From contig JAPJBO010000012.1 in NCBI GenBank assembly GCA_030068145.1, positions 310,001 through 374,000 on the forward strand: a stretch of DNA of 64,000 bases, written 5' to 3'. A program made the translations under genes and the position numbers. The DNA comes from Diplonema papillatum (lineage: Eukaryota > Euglenozoa > Diplonemea > Diplonemida > Diplonemidae). The notes under the pieces are model-generated. The model did no database searches. It was not told the origin of the DNA and saw only the letters and a list, made by a program, of their open reading frames with translations. Below, one piece after another: positions 41,985 through 54,085 of the stretch; within the stretch, counting starts at the first letter, position 1, and every line of letters begins with the position of its first letter.

Positions 41985-44900
41985 AAGAAGTCCTTCTGCT
42001 GGCGGAGGACCGCGTGCTGGACTTCGAGCCGCTTCTGCTGCTGCTGCTGCTGCACCTCACGCGCCTTTGCGAGGGCGAGCCGCGCTTTTTCCTGGTGCTT
42101 CTTCCGCTGCCGGTCACCGTCCGGCGTCTCGAGCGCCGGCGTCGGAAGCCCTCGCAGCGGTTTGAACGCCGACGGCTGCCGCGTGTTGGTCACGTCCTTG
42201 AACACAGCGTCGCCGCAGGTTGTGCACACGGACGCGGGGGCTGAGATCCCAGACCCCGCTGGCGCCGCGGAGCATGCCTGCATTGCGTGCATATCCAGGC
42301 CAGGCCACACGTCACACGCCAGGACCGCGGCGGGAGTGCCGTGTCGGGGCGGCGAGATCCTCCGCCGGTCTGCATCGGCACCGCCCGGGTTCCGCGGCGG
42401 GGCGTCGTGGTTGAACACGCTTGCGGGGTTGCTGGGCGCGGCGTCGGGCAGCGGCGGCAGCGGCCGCGCGACCGAGCGCGGCGGTGCGTGGTGCTCCGGG
42501 GACACGATGGCGTCGATGAGGGGCGGGACGCTGTATGGGGTTCCCGGGTAGCTTTTCGAGACTTTTTCGGGGCTCCGGTACTCGTCGGGCGACGCGAAGT
42601 CCGCGAAAGGGGAAGCGGCCCGCCGGGCGGCCGGCGCGGGGGTGAGGTGAGTGATCAGGTCGTGCAGCGCGTCCTCCGGGACCGGGAGCGACGCCATTTG
42701 GCCGTTCGCCCGGACGATGTCGAGGATGCCCTGGTGGAGGGAGGCGGGCGGTGAAGACGGGCGGGATCGCGCGGGGCTCGACGCGAGGGACGCGAGCTCT
42801 TTCACGGGGATGTCGTACTTCTGGTTCGAAACTCCGTTCGGATCTTCGACCCGGAGGGTGGCCTGGACAATGGCGGAGTCGCTCTGCCCGCAGCCAGCGC
42901 TGCCGAACCGCTTGACGCGGTCGAAGAACCCGCGGCTTGACCGAGACCGAACGTCGTCGTCCAACGGCGGGACTGCGTACGAGTGCATCTTCGACGAGTT
43001 GAAAGGCACCGCGACGCTCCCCGGGCGGGATGGAGCTAGGATCCTACTCGGCAGCGACTCGGAATGAGGCAGCTGACCGGGCGCAGACTCCCACGTCTCC
43101 GGGGGTTCCTTCTGCATGAAGATGTCCGGGGCGCCCGTGGACAGCGAGGAAGGGGGTTGGACATGGTCCAGGGGCGTCGGCCCGCCTCTGTGGGCCGTTG
43201 GGGTGGTCGGCTGGCGGGGATGGGGTGTCTGTGGAGGCTTGGAACGAGCCGGCGATGCCGGCCGGGCGGAGAGCATTTCGGTGTGCTCGCGGTGGAGCTG
43301 CACGTACGCGTCGTGGAGGTTGCGCAGCTTCTTTTCCTGGTCGGCGGCCGCCGCCCGCGCCTGTGCGGCGAGCTCCCGTTGGATCCGCTCCGACTCGAGC
43401 CGCAGCACCCGCGCGTGCAGGTACGGGTCAACTGCGTCGTCGAACGCGCTCCGAACGGACGGCGTGTCCCCTAAGTCGTCGCCCATCCCGCACGACTCGA
43501 ACGGCAGCATCAGCGACTCGAGGGGGGGCTCCTCCTCCGCAGCCACCGGCTCGAGCTCCGGTTCGGGTTCGATCTCGCTCTCGCTCGGCGGCTCCGACGC
43601 GGGCGGGTCCTCTTCGTTTTCGCCGTCCTCCTCCTTCTCCTCGTACGGCAGCTCCTCGTCCCCGGGTTGCACCCGCGCCCGGACCTGCTCCGCCGCCGGT
43701 CTAAACGCGACTCCGTCCAGCCCCATGTATCCTTCCGTCGGCTCGACGGTGAGCATAGTTTCGTGGAGGTATTCGTCGTCGTCGTCGGGTTCCACCGGGA
43801 CGTCGACCGGTGTCGCAGTGGGGAAGGGGGGCATGGAGGTTCTGTGTGAGGTGCGGTCTGCCCAGAGGCTGCCGCGGGGCGCTTGGTAGGTGCTGCTGGG
43901 ACGGGGCTGGCGGGGGTGCTGTCCCCGGTTGGCGAAGGTGCCGGCGACGCTGTCGCACAAGGGGGTGAGCTGCCAGGTGGCGGCGAGGTCGTCGTGGGTG
44001 CCGCGGGGGCGCGGCTCGCGGCTCTGCTTGAGGAGCAGCTCGACGTACGACGTCTGCCGCGCCGCGCGCGGCGGGTCGTCCGTCGACTCGGGCACGAGGA
44101 GCCCGCCGGACTTGAACGACGGGCCCCGCTGGTGCAGCAGCGCTTCCGAAAAACGCGACGTCTCACGGTTCAACGCGCGGAAGCTCTTTCTACTCGCCCG
44201 GGCGTTCCCCGCCGCTTCCGGTTCCACCCGTTCGATGTTGACGGTCGAAGCGGCGACGCTCAACGCCCCCGTCAACGCTCGGCTGTTTCGGTTGGTGTTG
44301 TTGTGGTTGTTGTTGTTGAGGGTCTCACCCAGGAGGTTCCTCCCCGAGACGTTGTTCGGGTCGAGCCGGACGAGGGGCTGGTGGCTGCTGGTCTGCGTCA
44401 CGTGCGCTGCGACCTGCTCTTCGAAGAACGACTGCGTCGGGTCCGGAAACTGCTCCGGCCACAGCGCGCAGATCTCGCCCCACTGCGCGACCGTCAGCGC
44501 GACCGGCGGCGCGTTCGGATCCGACGACGAGTGGCACAGGCAGACCCCCTTCGGGATCTGCCTCCCACGATGCTCGAACGCGGCGTGGCCTTTGCTCCGC
44601 AGAAGGACCTCGTACCACACCGCGGAGTGCGCGCTGAACACTGCCGCCTGCGTGCGGCCGACTTCATTCATTGCGACTGTGATGGAGAGCGGGAATTCGG
44701 TGTTCCAGGCCTGCCGGAAGAGCTTCAAAAACTGGCGGTTGACCGTGAGCCCCGGCTCGTCGCTGTGGCTGGATTCGATGTGGAACGTCGGCACCTGGCT
44801 GGCCTCCGGAATCGCGGCCGCGAACCGCTGCAGGCACTGCCAGAAGTTGTTATCCGCCGGGAAGTCGAACTCCTCGTCCACAGCCTCCACCGTCTTGTCC

Positions 44901-45025
44901 GGGCCCATCAACGCCTTCCGCGCCTTCAGCAACGCGTGCATGTCCAGCGCCATGCAGGGCACGGTCAGCTGGGCTGCGTTGTCCCTGACAGGCGATCGAC
45001 CGCCTGTGCAGACCGCCCACGCCAT
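41678..45025 (-). CDS. Large poly-Gln hypothetical protein
   Basis: The frame has 1115 codons from ATG 45025; a second in-frame Met about 24 codons later (MALDMHALLKARKALM) could also be the start. The first 230 residues look globular (FWQCLQRFAAAIPEASQVPT, WYEVLLRSKGHAAFEHRG) but match no family I recognise. The middle is Pro/Ser/Arg-rich, has a strongly acidic Glu tract near residue 470, and a predicted coiled coil near residue 550 (EKKLRNLHDAYVQLHREHTE). The C-terminal 120 residues hold two poly-Gln runs of 6 and 13 within a helical stretch, from (ctg)n at 41935-42050. A consensus donor (AAA|GTGAGT, 41708/41707, phase 0) lies nine codons before the stop, so a short 3' exon may be missing. 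A scaffold role is only a guess. Confidence 0.6.
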
Positions 45026-46693
45026 ACTGTCACGATATGCTCAACGTGTGTGCTTCTGTGGGTGGTTGCTTTTTCTGCTTTTTTCTCTTTTCCGTCCCTT
45101 ACCCGCCGAGGGCGCGGCGGCAAGGCCCTCCGGCCTACGGGTCCTGTTGAGGTTGAAGAGCTGTGAAAAACGGGTTTTTGCCTGGAGGCTTTTCGTGTTA
45201 TTCTGCAGATGCTTTGGGCTATCTTTGTGTCTATGCTTTCAGTCGTCTTCTTAACCATGGTTAAGTGCGCAAATGGTGTCAGCCGAAGCTGGTAAAGCTT
45301 CGGCGCCGCCCACGTTATGTTTGTTTCGCATTGAGTTCTTTTAAGTACATGAACCGCATGGATTAGCATGCACTATGTTTGTTTAGCAGCGGCTGCTAAA
45401 CATCCCCCGCGCAAGGTGGTAAAACGCTCTTTTGTTTTCTTTTCGATTGCTTCGGCAGGTTGCTACACGGGAGCCAAGCTTCACGTGTTCCGGTACTGCA
45501 GAACCACGGGCCTACGGGTCAAGTGGCTACCGATTTCCCAAACTAAAGCATCAAGGCTTGGCGCACCTTGGGGCTTGGCGCTCGCGCTGAACACAAGCTC
45601 GTCGAGACGGTCAGCCGCAGGGCAGAGCGGACGGGGTTGTGGCACTGTGCTGCCTCCGACTCAAGCTTTGCAAGCTGTGGTTGACCGTCACGTTCCTGGA
45701 CCAGGAGCGGCCTTTTTCTTTTTTCTTCTTTTCTTCTTCTTCGATTGCTTTTGATGGGACAGAGTGAGGGAGCGAATGAACGGAAACTGAGCGCGCACGC
45801 GAACAGGACTTTCAGCGGCGCTGGCAATGTTCGCGGATGCCGTGTTCCAGACTGGGCCGAGTAGCTGTAGGATGTAAAACGGCGCAGGACGCCGGAAGAC
45901 TGCCGACTGAACTACTCTTTGAGATGCGCATTGCCGACCTATTCTTTTATGTACGTTACTTCGAAGGCGAAATCAAGGCGCTGCGGCCTGGGTGGACTGC
46001 CCACATCGTGTGTTTGAGTTCATTGAGACTCAATGCGTGCAGTAAAGTGCTTGCCAATTCCCTTTGGAACCGCTTTGGCGGTGCCCCCACGTCTTTCTCA
46101 GCGTGCCTTTATGGCAACCGGCGCTCTTTCTGACGGGTTGACAATCCCAGAAAGAAAGACGACGTAGAGTGCCTAGTCCTAAGCTGACTTCTCTTGCGTC
46201 CAGGCGATTCATGCACCATTGATCAAGTTTCGGTTTTCAGTGCTGAAATATTCAACGACCTATGCCGGCCAAAGCTAGAGGATGGATGACTGGTTTCAAA
46301 GGCGTGAAACAATGACGGTCGATTGCGTTGTGCCGGGGGGATAGAAGTCGCAAGAGCAACGCGAGGCCTTCTTCGAGGTCTTCGAGAAAAAAAAGGTATG
46401 ACTCGCCAGCCGATTTATGGAAAAGGCTAGTGATCCATGGCTCCGAGTGTCGGTTGGGGAGCAGGGAACAACGCCAGAGCACCCCAGGTTTTGATCATTT
46501 TCGGCGGATTCGGCAAACAGACCGATCGACGACATCGGATGCTCTGTGTCACTCCAAGACTCGTTCGAGTCGGACAAAGGACCTCGCTGGTTCTCGACGC
46601 GATGCATTCTGTTCAGAAACGTGACAGTTGACGAATGCGGCCCTGCGTGCATGGCTTCGAGACTCGGCTTACAGTGCGTTGGTCGATAGAACG
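45026..46693. other. Intergenic, no gene seen
   Basis: This lies between the poly-Gln gene start and the DHX29 stop codon. Several short frames on both strands show no family signature. Confidence 0.5.
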
Positions 46694-49600
46694 TCAGTTG
46701 ACTCTTGACGATTCGTTCTGCTCTAGGAAGGTGACGATGGGTTCCGGGAGGAGGGATCCGACGACTGCGGACGAGCTGTCTCGCTTCAGGAGTTTGCTCA
46801 AGTGGTCGGCGATGCTCCGCCGCAGCATCTTCGCGATGACGGTGAGCTGCGCCGGCTCCGGCAGCCACAGCCAGTCGTTGACGACCGCGCCGCGCTTCCG
46901 GTGGTCGATTTTGAGGTCCGCCGCGAACAACAGCAGCACCGCCGCCGGCACGACAGACGTGTCCGTCATCAGCCCCATGGGCGACGTCCCGAGCGTCATC
47001 ACGTAGTGGTACACAACATACGGATGCCGAAAAGCCTCCGGCGCCATCCCGGAGTTGACCGACGTCTTGTGCACGACAAGCTCCTGGGTGTTATTGGTGA
47101 ACACAGTCTCGTCCCGGCGGCCCGCGGCGTCTTTCGCGACGGCGACGTGCGTGTGGAAAGCGAAGCAGAGGGCTGCCTTGACGACGAGCGGCTTTTTCGC
47201 GTGCTGGTTCCACGGTTTGCCGTCGTTCGCGACCTCCCGCCGGTTGCACGGGAGGAATCCGGCGTCCACAAGGCACAGCGCGAACTGCTGGCGGAGGTCG
47301 GCGATCATCTCGAGAGCCTGGTGGCTCAGGTTGTTCTTCACGCAAAACTGCTTCTTCTGCGTCCAGCCGGGCGCCCGGTCCCAGCCGTCGAACGCTTGGA
47401 CCATCGCCAGGTGGTCGGAGTCCGCGGAGAACGCGCGCTTCCGCACGGATTCCGACGGGCCGGCCGATCCTTTCGTCGACAAAAACGGCGACTTGTACGA
47501 CAGCGCGGCGGCGACGGTGAGCACCGGTGCCACTACGCCCAGCCCGACGGAGATGATCAAAAGCTTGCCCAGGAGGATGTCCACGGGCAGGGACGCGAGG
47601 TGGCGCCCCATGTCCGTGAGGGCTTCGTGCCCCTTCGGTCCGACCGTCAGGGCGCCGGCTTCCAGCAGCATGGTGACGGCCGCTTCGATGGAAGTAGAAG
47701 GCGGGGGTTCGATGACCTCGTTGAGGACCTCCGCGACCGTTCGGCTCGGCGCGATAACCTTCGACTGCAGGCACAAGTCGGTCAGCGGCATCCGCAGCAT
47801 CTCCGGCCTCTCGAAGTCCGGGAAGCTTTCGTGCCGGTCCTTCGTGAACAACGCGTAGTAGAACCCAGGCCGAACCCGGCCCGCGCGTCCCCTTCTTTGC
47901 TTGGAATTCGCTTTGGATATCCACCCCTGCTGCAGTGCGGTCAGCCCTGTCACCGCGTTGTACTGCGTGGCATTCACCTTCCCCGTGTCAACCACGTGCA
48001 CGACATCGCTGACGGTGATGCTCGTTTCCGCGATGTTGGTTGCGAGGACTATTTTGGTCACGTTCTCGGGGGGCGACTCGAAGGCGAGCTGCTGCTCCTC
48101 GTGCGGGATCGTCGAGTGCAGGCACACGATGCGCCGGGCGCTCGTTTTGCGGGAGGGGCCGGTCTGGAGGAGGTCCCTGGCCCGCAGGATGTCCGCGAGG
48201 CCCGAGAAGAACACGAGGATCGACCCTTTCGCCGCGTCGCGCGCCTGCAGGGCTTCGATGTGCTCCACCACGACCAGCACCAGGTCCAGGTCGACAGCCG
48301 ACTCGTTCAAGTGCGCGATGTTGCGGCGCGTCATCAGCGAGAACCCGCCGTACCGCTTCAAGGTGTACTGCGGGTTCGGCGGGTGCATTTCCCAGTCGGC
48401 GAGGGTGGCGCTGGCGGCGTTCAGGTCGTCCAGTTCCTTCATCATCGCGCCTTCGTCCTCCGCTTTTAAGGCGGCGGGGCTCCTGCCGTCGAGCTCGTAC
48501 CCGGTCTCCTCGTACACGTCCTCCAAGAACATCGCCTGCACCGGGAAGGTGCGGCCGTGGACCGTGAGGATCCGCGCGTCGTCGAAGTACCGCGAGAAGA
48601 GCGACGGGTCGACGGTCGCGCTCATCAGCACCACCTTCAGAGGGCGCCGCCCGGCGGCGCGCCGCGCGCGCGAGACGCGGCGAAGCTGCGCGAGGAGGAA
48701 GTCCGACTGCATCGACCGCTCGTGCACCTCGTCGACGACGACGTGGCTGGTCTGCGAAAGGAAGGGGTCACCGTTCAGCTTCCGCAGGAGGATGCCCGTC
48801 GTGCAGAACAGCAGCCGCGTGTCCGCGCTCGCCTTCGCGTCCAGCCGCACGTGGTACCCAACAGTAGACGGGTACCCCTGCGCCGGCCTGCCCTGGCTGG
48901 ATCCTTGCTTGGGCGTTTGCCGGAGCTCGGACAGCACGGCTTCCCCTCGCTCCTTTGCGACCCGCTCTGCGACTGAAATCGCGGCCAGCCGCCTCGGCTG
49001 CGTGCAGACGATGCTCGTCACCCCGCCGGCTCCGGTGCGCTCCGCGTGTTCGAGGATGTACTGCGGGACTTGCGTGGTTTTCCCGCACCCGGTCTCGCCG
49101 GCGACCACTGCGAAGTCCCCGTCCGCCAACACCTGCACCAGCTCGTCGCGGAGGCCTGTCGCTGGCAGCCCATCCCGCACGGCTTGGATGTCGGCAGGAA
49201 CCGCGGCCCGCCGCCGGGAGATCGCGTCGTGCAATGCCCGCGAGGCGTCGGCCTCCGCTTTCCGCAGGCCCGCTCCGGCCAGCTGCACGCGGTGAAGGCC
49301 GGCGTCGGCGGCGGCCGCCGGGGCGGCGGGGTCTGCGGCGGCGTCGTCGGAGCCGGCGGGGGCTGCCGCGAGCAGCCGCGCGAGCTTCTCGGCCAGCGGC
49401 GCGGCGCCGTCGGCGGCCGCCGAGAACGCCGCGACGTACATCTCTTCGTACAGCGCCGCCCACTCCGCGGGGAGCAGCGCGTAGTACGGGCAGCCTGCGC
49501 CGACGCCCTCGGGGTCCTCCCGGCACGCCATCCGGAACAGCGCGAGGACCGCCGCGGCTTGGCGCGCGTCGCCCGCCGACGCCTCCGCCTTCCGCAGCGC

Positions 49601-51749
49601 GGTATCCTCGCCGGCGTCGCCCGGCGCGAACCCGAACTCCTCCGTCGTGCCCTTGACGGACACCTTCGCCGCGAAGAGCGGGCCGGGCGGGATCCGCGTG
49701 AAGGCCGGCTGCGCGGTATTGTCGCTCGACGCGATCACCTGCAGGAGGGAGACGGGCTGCTTCCGGTCGTACTCCGGCGGCTTCGAAGGCGCGTTTGGCT
49801 TCGCCTTGCCGGCCGTGCGGGGGACGATGTTGAGGCTGCGGAGGAGGCGGAGCAACGCGCCGGGATCAGGGACGGGCAACGCCTTGGGTACTTGGCTGGT
49901 CGCCTCGGCGACGAGGTCTTCGAGTGCGATGGGCGGTGCTTCGTCGTCGGAATCAGCTTTGGAGGGCACCGCGGGCTTCTTCGGGGCGGGGACCGGGGGG
50001 TATGCGGCGCGTGCTAGGGCTTGCACTTCGGCCTCGGGAAGGTTCAGGGCGGCGATCTGCTCCTTGACCCGGCGGAGCTGGAGCCCCGTCTCCCGCTGCG
50101 CGTCCTTGTCGCCCCGCGCCTTCGCCTCGGACGCCGCGCTGGTCAGGCTGCCCCACATGTCGGCGGCCCGAGCCAGCTGGTCTTCCTCCGGCGCGTCGGG
50201 CGGGATCTCGAGCGCGCTCGGCGCCTTCGGGGCGGCCGCCGGCGCCAACGTATTTTTGCCGCCGCCGGGCTGGTTGCAGTTGCGCTTGCCCTTCCGGGTC
50301 CCGCCGCCGTACTGCGCGGTCATTTCGCGGATGAGCGCCGCGTCGAGGTCCTCGGACGAAGCCGTCGACGACTCGTCGGAGTCGTAGCCGCCGGCGGGCG
50401 CGGCCTGCACCGGCGGCGCGGGCGGGACGTACTGCACGCGCTCCGCCTTCTTCTGCGCCCCCGATGGCTGTAGTATTTTTTGAGAGGTAAAGACAGTTTA
50501 CCATAAAGTTCGCTTGAGAGATTCCGGGATTTTAAAGTCTTCGGGTGACCTTTGTGAAAAGGGTTCTCTGAGAGCAAGTAAGGGTTATGTGGGTGTGGGT
50601 CCACGACGAGCTGCTGATGGCATCCACGAGCTCGTGATCAGGACCTGTGAGGTCATCCTGAAAGGATATGGTACTACGTGTGGGTCGCAGTTGCGCTTTC
50701 CCTTCCGGGTCCCGACCGCTGTACTGCGCGGTCTTTTCGCGGATGAGCGCCGCGTCGAGGTCCTCGGTCGAAGCCGACGACGACTCGTCGGAGTCGTAGC
50801 CGCCGGCGGGCGCGGCCTGCACCGGCGGCGCGGGCGGGACGTACTGCACGCGCTCCGCCTTCTTCTGCGCCCCCGATGGCTGCAATTCTTTTTGGAGGTA
50901 AAGACAGTTTACCGTGAAGTTCGCTTGAGATTCCGGGTTTTTAGGGGATTTCGGGTGACCTTTGTGAAATGGGTTCTCTGAGAGCAAGTAAGGGTTATGT
51001 GGGTGTGGGTCCACGACCAGCTGCTGATGGCATCCACGAGCTCGTGATCGAGCTCGTGATCAGGACCTGTGAGGTCATCCTAGAGAATATGGTTCTACGT
51101 GTGGGCCGTAGCCGCCGCCGGGCTGGTTGCCGTTGGGTCTCCGGGTGACCGTTGTTAAAAGGGTTCTCTGAGAGCTGCGTTGTTGGCACTAAGAATTCGA
51201 AGTTGGCGGCGCACTACACGAAACTTACCGAAGCGGAGGCACAAACGAAAGAAAGCGCCATACTGATTTTTCGCGGATTACCGCGTACCCCTCTGGCGCG
51301 ACGGCCGCGGGTCTCGGGTCGACGGTCGATGCGGTTGCTTTCGCGCGGCGCTCGAACGTGATGTTGCGGCTGTCGGTTTCGCTGGCGACGTGCGTCGTCG
51401 CGAACTGGGCGGGGAGCGGCTGGACGTGGAGGCAGAGGTAGTCAAGGGCGGCGTCTTCGATGCCGTGCTCTCTCGCCTCCGTCTGGATCGCGTGCCGCAG
51501 CGCGTCCTCCACGTCCCTCTGCAGGAAGCCGTCGGAGAGAAGCCGGCCGATGAGCCTGCGCAGCATCTTGACGTGCCTCGTCTTCGCGGTGCCCTCGGCG
51601 GCCCTCTCGTCCGCCTTCGGCGCTTGCTGCTTCGCCATTTCGCGGAGGCTCTCTTCATTCTCCTTCGTGATCTTCGACGCCTTCGCGACCTGGCACGACT
51701 TGCTGTACATGTCAGGCGACGCCTTCGGCTTCTTTTTTTTCCCCGCCAT
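46694..51749 (-). CDS. DHX29: DHX29-like DExH-box RNA helicase, one intron
   Basis: The best model joins exon 1 (51749-51264, 162 codons) and exon 2 (50467-46694, acceptor ctacag), about 1419 residues; human DHX29 has 1369. DHX29 helps 40S ribosomes scan structured mRNA leaders. Exon 1 starts MAGKKKKPKASPDMY and holds the helical segment with ALDYLCLHVQPLPAQF, as at the DHX29 N-terminus. Exon 2 carries GETGCGKTTQ (near residue 618), VVVDEVHERSMQSD (DEVH, near 739), LMSATVD and SKQRRGRAGRV (near 1021), then the helicase-associated and OB-type end. The donor is ambiguous: TCA|GTATGG and GCG|GTAATC both fit phase 0; CG|GTAAGT at 51228 is stronger but out of phase. The 796-nt intron holds a second copy of the exon 2 start, and part of exon 1 is copied upstream. 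Confidence 0.88.
50498..50600 (+). repeat. R1 copy in the DHX29 intron
   Basis: R1 core aagttcgcttgagagattcc, tctt.gggtgacctttgtg and the tail gggttctctgagagcaagta. It sits immediately upstream of the exon 2 acceptor and was duplicated with it (50915-51010). Confidence 0.85.
50690..50879 (-). pseudogene. Duplicated start of DHX29 exon 2 inside its own intron
   Basis: 50690-50879 repeats 50270-50467 at over 90% by eye, including the acceptor (ttgcag here, ctacag in the gene) and the codons for PSGAQKKAERVQYVPPAPPV. The copy ends abruptly and its frame runs to a stop at 50532, so its use would truncate the protein. A further short scrap lies at 51085-51140. Confidence 0.88.
50915..51180 (+). 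repeat. R1 copies in the DHX29 intron (second full, third partial)
   Basis: A full copy lies at 50915-51010 and a truncated one at 51137-51178 (tctccgggtgaccgttg then gggttctctgagag). The unit R1 plus exon start plus tctg/ggtcatcc block has been tandemly repeated. Confidence 0.8.
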
Positions 51750-51904
51750 TGCCCTTCCACCCCCCGGTCCCTTCCTCTGCTCGGCTAATTGCTATGGGTG
51801 ATTGTTGATTCGGATGGTACGAATGTGGTGTGCAGTAGTGCGACAGTCCTATTTGCCGATCGCTCCTGGTGTGTGTCCCCTTGGAGAGATCTGATGGGTG
51901 GACG

Positions 51905-52155
51905 GCGCGTTCAATGCTGTGCTCCCTCGCCTCCGTCTGGATCGCGTGCCGCAGCGCGTCCTCCACGTCCCTCTGCAGGAAGCCGTCGGAGAGAAGCCGG
52001 CCGATGAGCCTGCGCAGCAACTTGACGTGCCTCGTCTTCGCGGTGCCCTCGGCGGCCCTCTCGCCCGCCTTTGATTCGGATGGTACGAATGTGGTGTGCA
52101 TTAGTGCAACAACCTATTTGCCCGTCGCTCCTGGTGTTCTCTTCGAGAGATGATG
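51905..52155 (-). pseudogene. Partial copy of DHX29 exon 1 and its upstream flank
   Basis: 51908-52070 repeats 51455-51615 (about 97% by eye), encoding LLRRLIGRLLSDGFLQRDVE. It is then joined directly to 52073-52155, a copy of the upstream flank 51808-51900 (gattcggatggtacgaatgt block). The first 45 codons and the start codon of exon 1 are missing from the copy, so it carries an internal deletion. Confidence 0.88.
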
Positions 52156-52257
52156 GGGCCGTTGGATGCGCATGAGCCGGTGAACGTGAGACGCTGTCTC
52201 GGCGAAGGTGTGCTATCTGCAAGGCCTCGACACTTCCCTCCATCCCTTCACCGAAAC

Positions 52258-52322
52258 CCCTTTCAACGACGGTCACCCGGAGACTTTAAACCCCCGGATC
52301 CTCAAGCACTTTCACTCTAAAA
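52258..52322 (-). repeat. R1 copy, reversed
   Basis: Reverse complement of the R1 core: cggtcacccggagacttta and actttcactctaaaaa. Confidence 0.75.
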
Positions 52323-52971
52323 AGCAAGCGGACCAGTACACTGGTAGAGGATAGGAGGTAGGTACACACATAGTAGTACCACTACCATATACCTATGCAT
52401 ACGTAGCAGGTGCACTGTGTAGTATACACAGCACGTAGGTGCCTAGAGCACACGGACACACACACCCCTACTCTTTCAGGCAGGTAAGCCGACGATGCCA
52501 ATGTGCCAGTCACTTCTGCTGAGCAATTCAAAAATGGAGCCGGATATCACCAGCCTGTCATCATCGTCTTCGTCCACATTGAGATCGTCGTCGGACGACG
52601 TTATCAAGTAACACTAGCCTATGACAAATGCAACGCGCCTTGTGGTACCTGCATTTCAAGTTCACACTGCTGAGCAAACAAAGGTGCGGTGCATCCCGCG
52701 TGTATGTGTCCTCCGACGGGATCTGTTCCTTGTGTCCAGCGCAGGCAGAGGGAAAGAAGAGGCTCGAGCACGTGAATTGCTGCCCTTGTCGCGCAGCGCC
52801 AGATGGTCAAGAGGCGCGGAACGGACAGGAAAAGTGCGAGGGTGCGCGCATCCGCAGGAAGAAGAGAAGGTCGCAAATCCGCGGCATTCGGGCGCGGGTG
52901 ATGTCATAGCAGTCCCGGAGGAGGGGGAAACGCAGCACGAGCGGGCGTCAATTTATTTCGTTTCGGTCTTA
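52323..52971. other. Intergenic, no gene seen
   Basis: 52340-52450 is rich in short TA/AC palindromes (for example gtgtagtatacac). No supportable gene is present. Confidence 0.45.
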
Positions 52972-53119
52972 AAGGGGGGGGTCGAATAATTTGACACACG
53001 TCTGGTTGTCTAAAAACACTACCGCTATTTGATTCTGCTACTGTTCGGCTACCCGGAACTTTTTTATTATTCGACAAATCGAATAATAACGCAGGTGCTA
53101 TTATTCGACCCCCCCCGCT
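52972..53119. mobile_element. MITE of about 148 bp with TTA target duplication
   Basis: The left end aaggggggggtcgaataat and right end attattcgaccccccccgct form about 20-bp terminal inverted repeats. TTA flanks both sides (52969-52971 and 53120-53122), the duplication typical of PIF/Harbinger elements. An internal palindrome at about 53066-53089 (tattattcga, caaa, tcgaataata) repeats the terminal motif. No coding capacity. A left-half copy lies at 10711. Confidence 0.8.
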
Positions 53120-53122
53120 TTA

Positions 53123-54052
53123 GGCGCGCATGCAACTCATCAACACGCTGCTCTTCTACTCTTTCTACTGCGACAGCCAGATCCTTCTTCAGGCGGGAAA
53201 ACAGATTCTTTTGTCTCCAACGCCGCTATATCTCTGAGCCAATTCACCTACCCCTGAATGCGAGGCGATGCAGAATATCGCCACGGAATCTTTGCGAGCT
53301 AACCCAAACGAATCGACAACGTTCGATCGGGCAGGGGGTGAATTGGCTCGGAAGATTTCTCTCTCTTTGGCCTGTTTGTTCATTTCCATGTTTGCGTGCC
53401 GATTGATCGTTCCCCCAAATGGATTCACCCTGTTTCATTTTCAGGTTCGGAATTATTATTATAAACCACCAAAACAATGCTGCCTGCGTCAATCAAGATT
53501 GTTGGCGCTAAAAAGACTTGTTGCAGATTCTTTGAAAGCGTTTGAGAGCGTTCCCCCGACCGACATAATTGGGGTGTGATATCAGATCTCCCAGACGAGT
53601 TCGAAGAAGCAAGGTTTGCCCAAAGGCTCCGCGCCCAATGCAGCCCCGATTCGGCGGGTCTGTATTGAGGTTGTGGGGGTGTACTGGTTCAGTCATTCGC
53701 CGTGGCCTCCTTCGTGCGGCCTGCTATCTTCAACATCTTCTGTTTCCGGCGGAAGGGATTCTGTTTCGACGGCCTTCGGGGCACCGAGCTCTCCCCTCAA
53801 AAGAACAGATGTCAGTCTTGCCCACCCGGCGGTGATTGGCCGGGTTGTGTTCCGGCGGAAATTGCTTGCGGTTCGGCGTTCGTTGCCTTCTTCTTGTTCC
53901 CCCTCGCCCCCTCCCTCCCGACGACAGCAGGTGTCAGACTATCTACTCCGGGGTGGTTTGGTTCTTCTTGTATGGCAGTTGCTTGGGTTCAGAATCGTTG
54001 GACGTTCAGTTTTGTGTGTGTGTGCATGTGTTTGTGTGCGATAACTGTGTGT

Positions 54053-54085
<33 letters not shown>

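Noticed and set aside
51221-51230. DHX29 donor CG|GTAAGT at 51228
   Set aside because: It is the strongest consensus but leaves phase 2, which no visible exon 2 acceptor matches; two weaker donors in phase 0 are preferred, with doubt noted.
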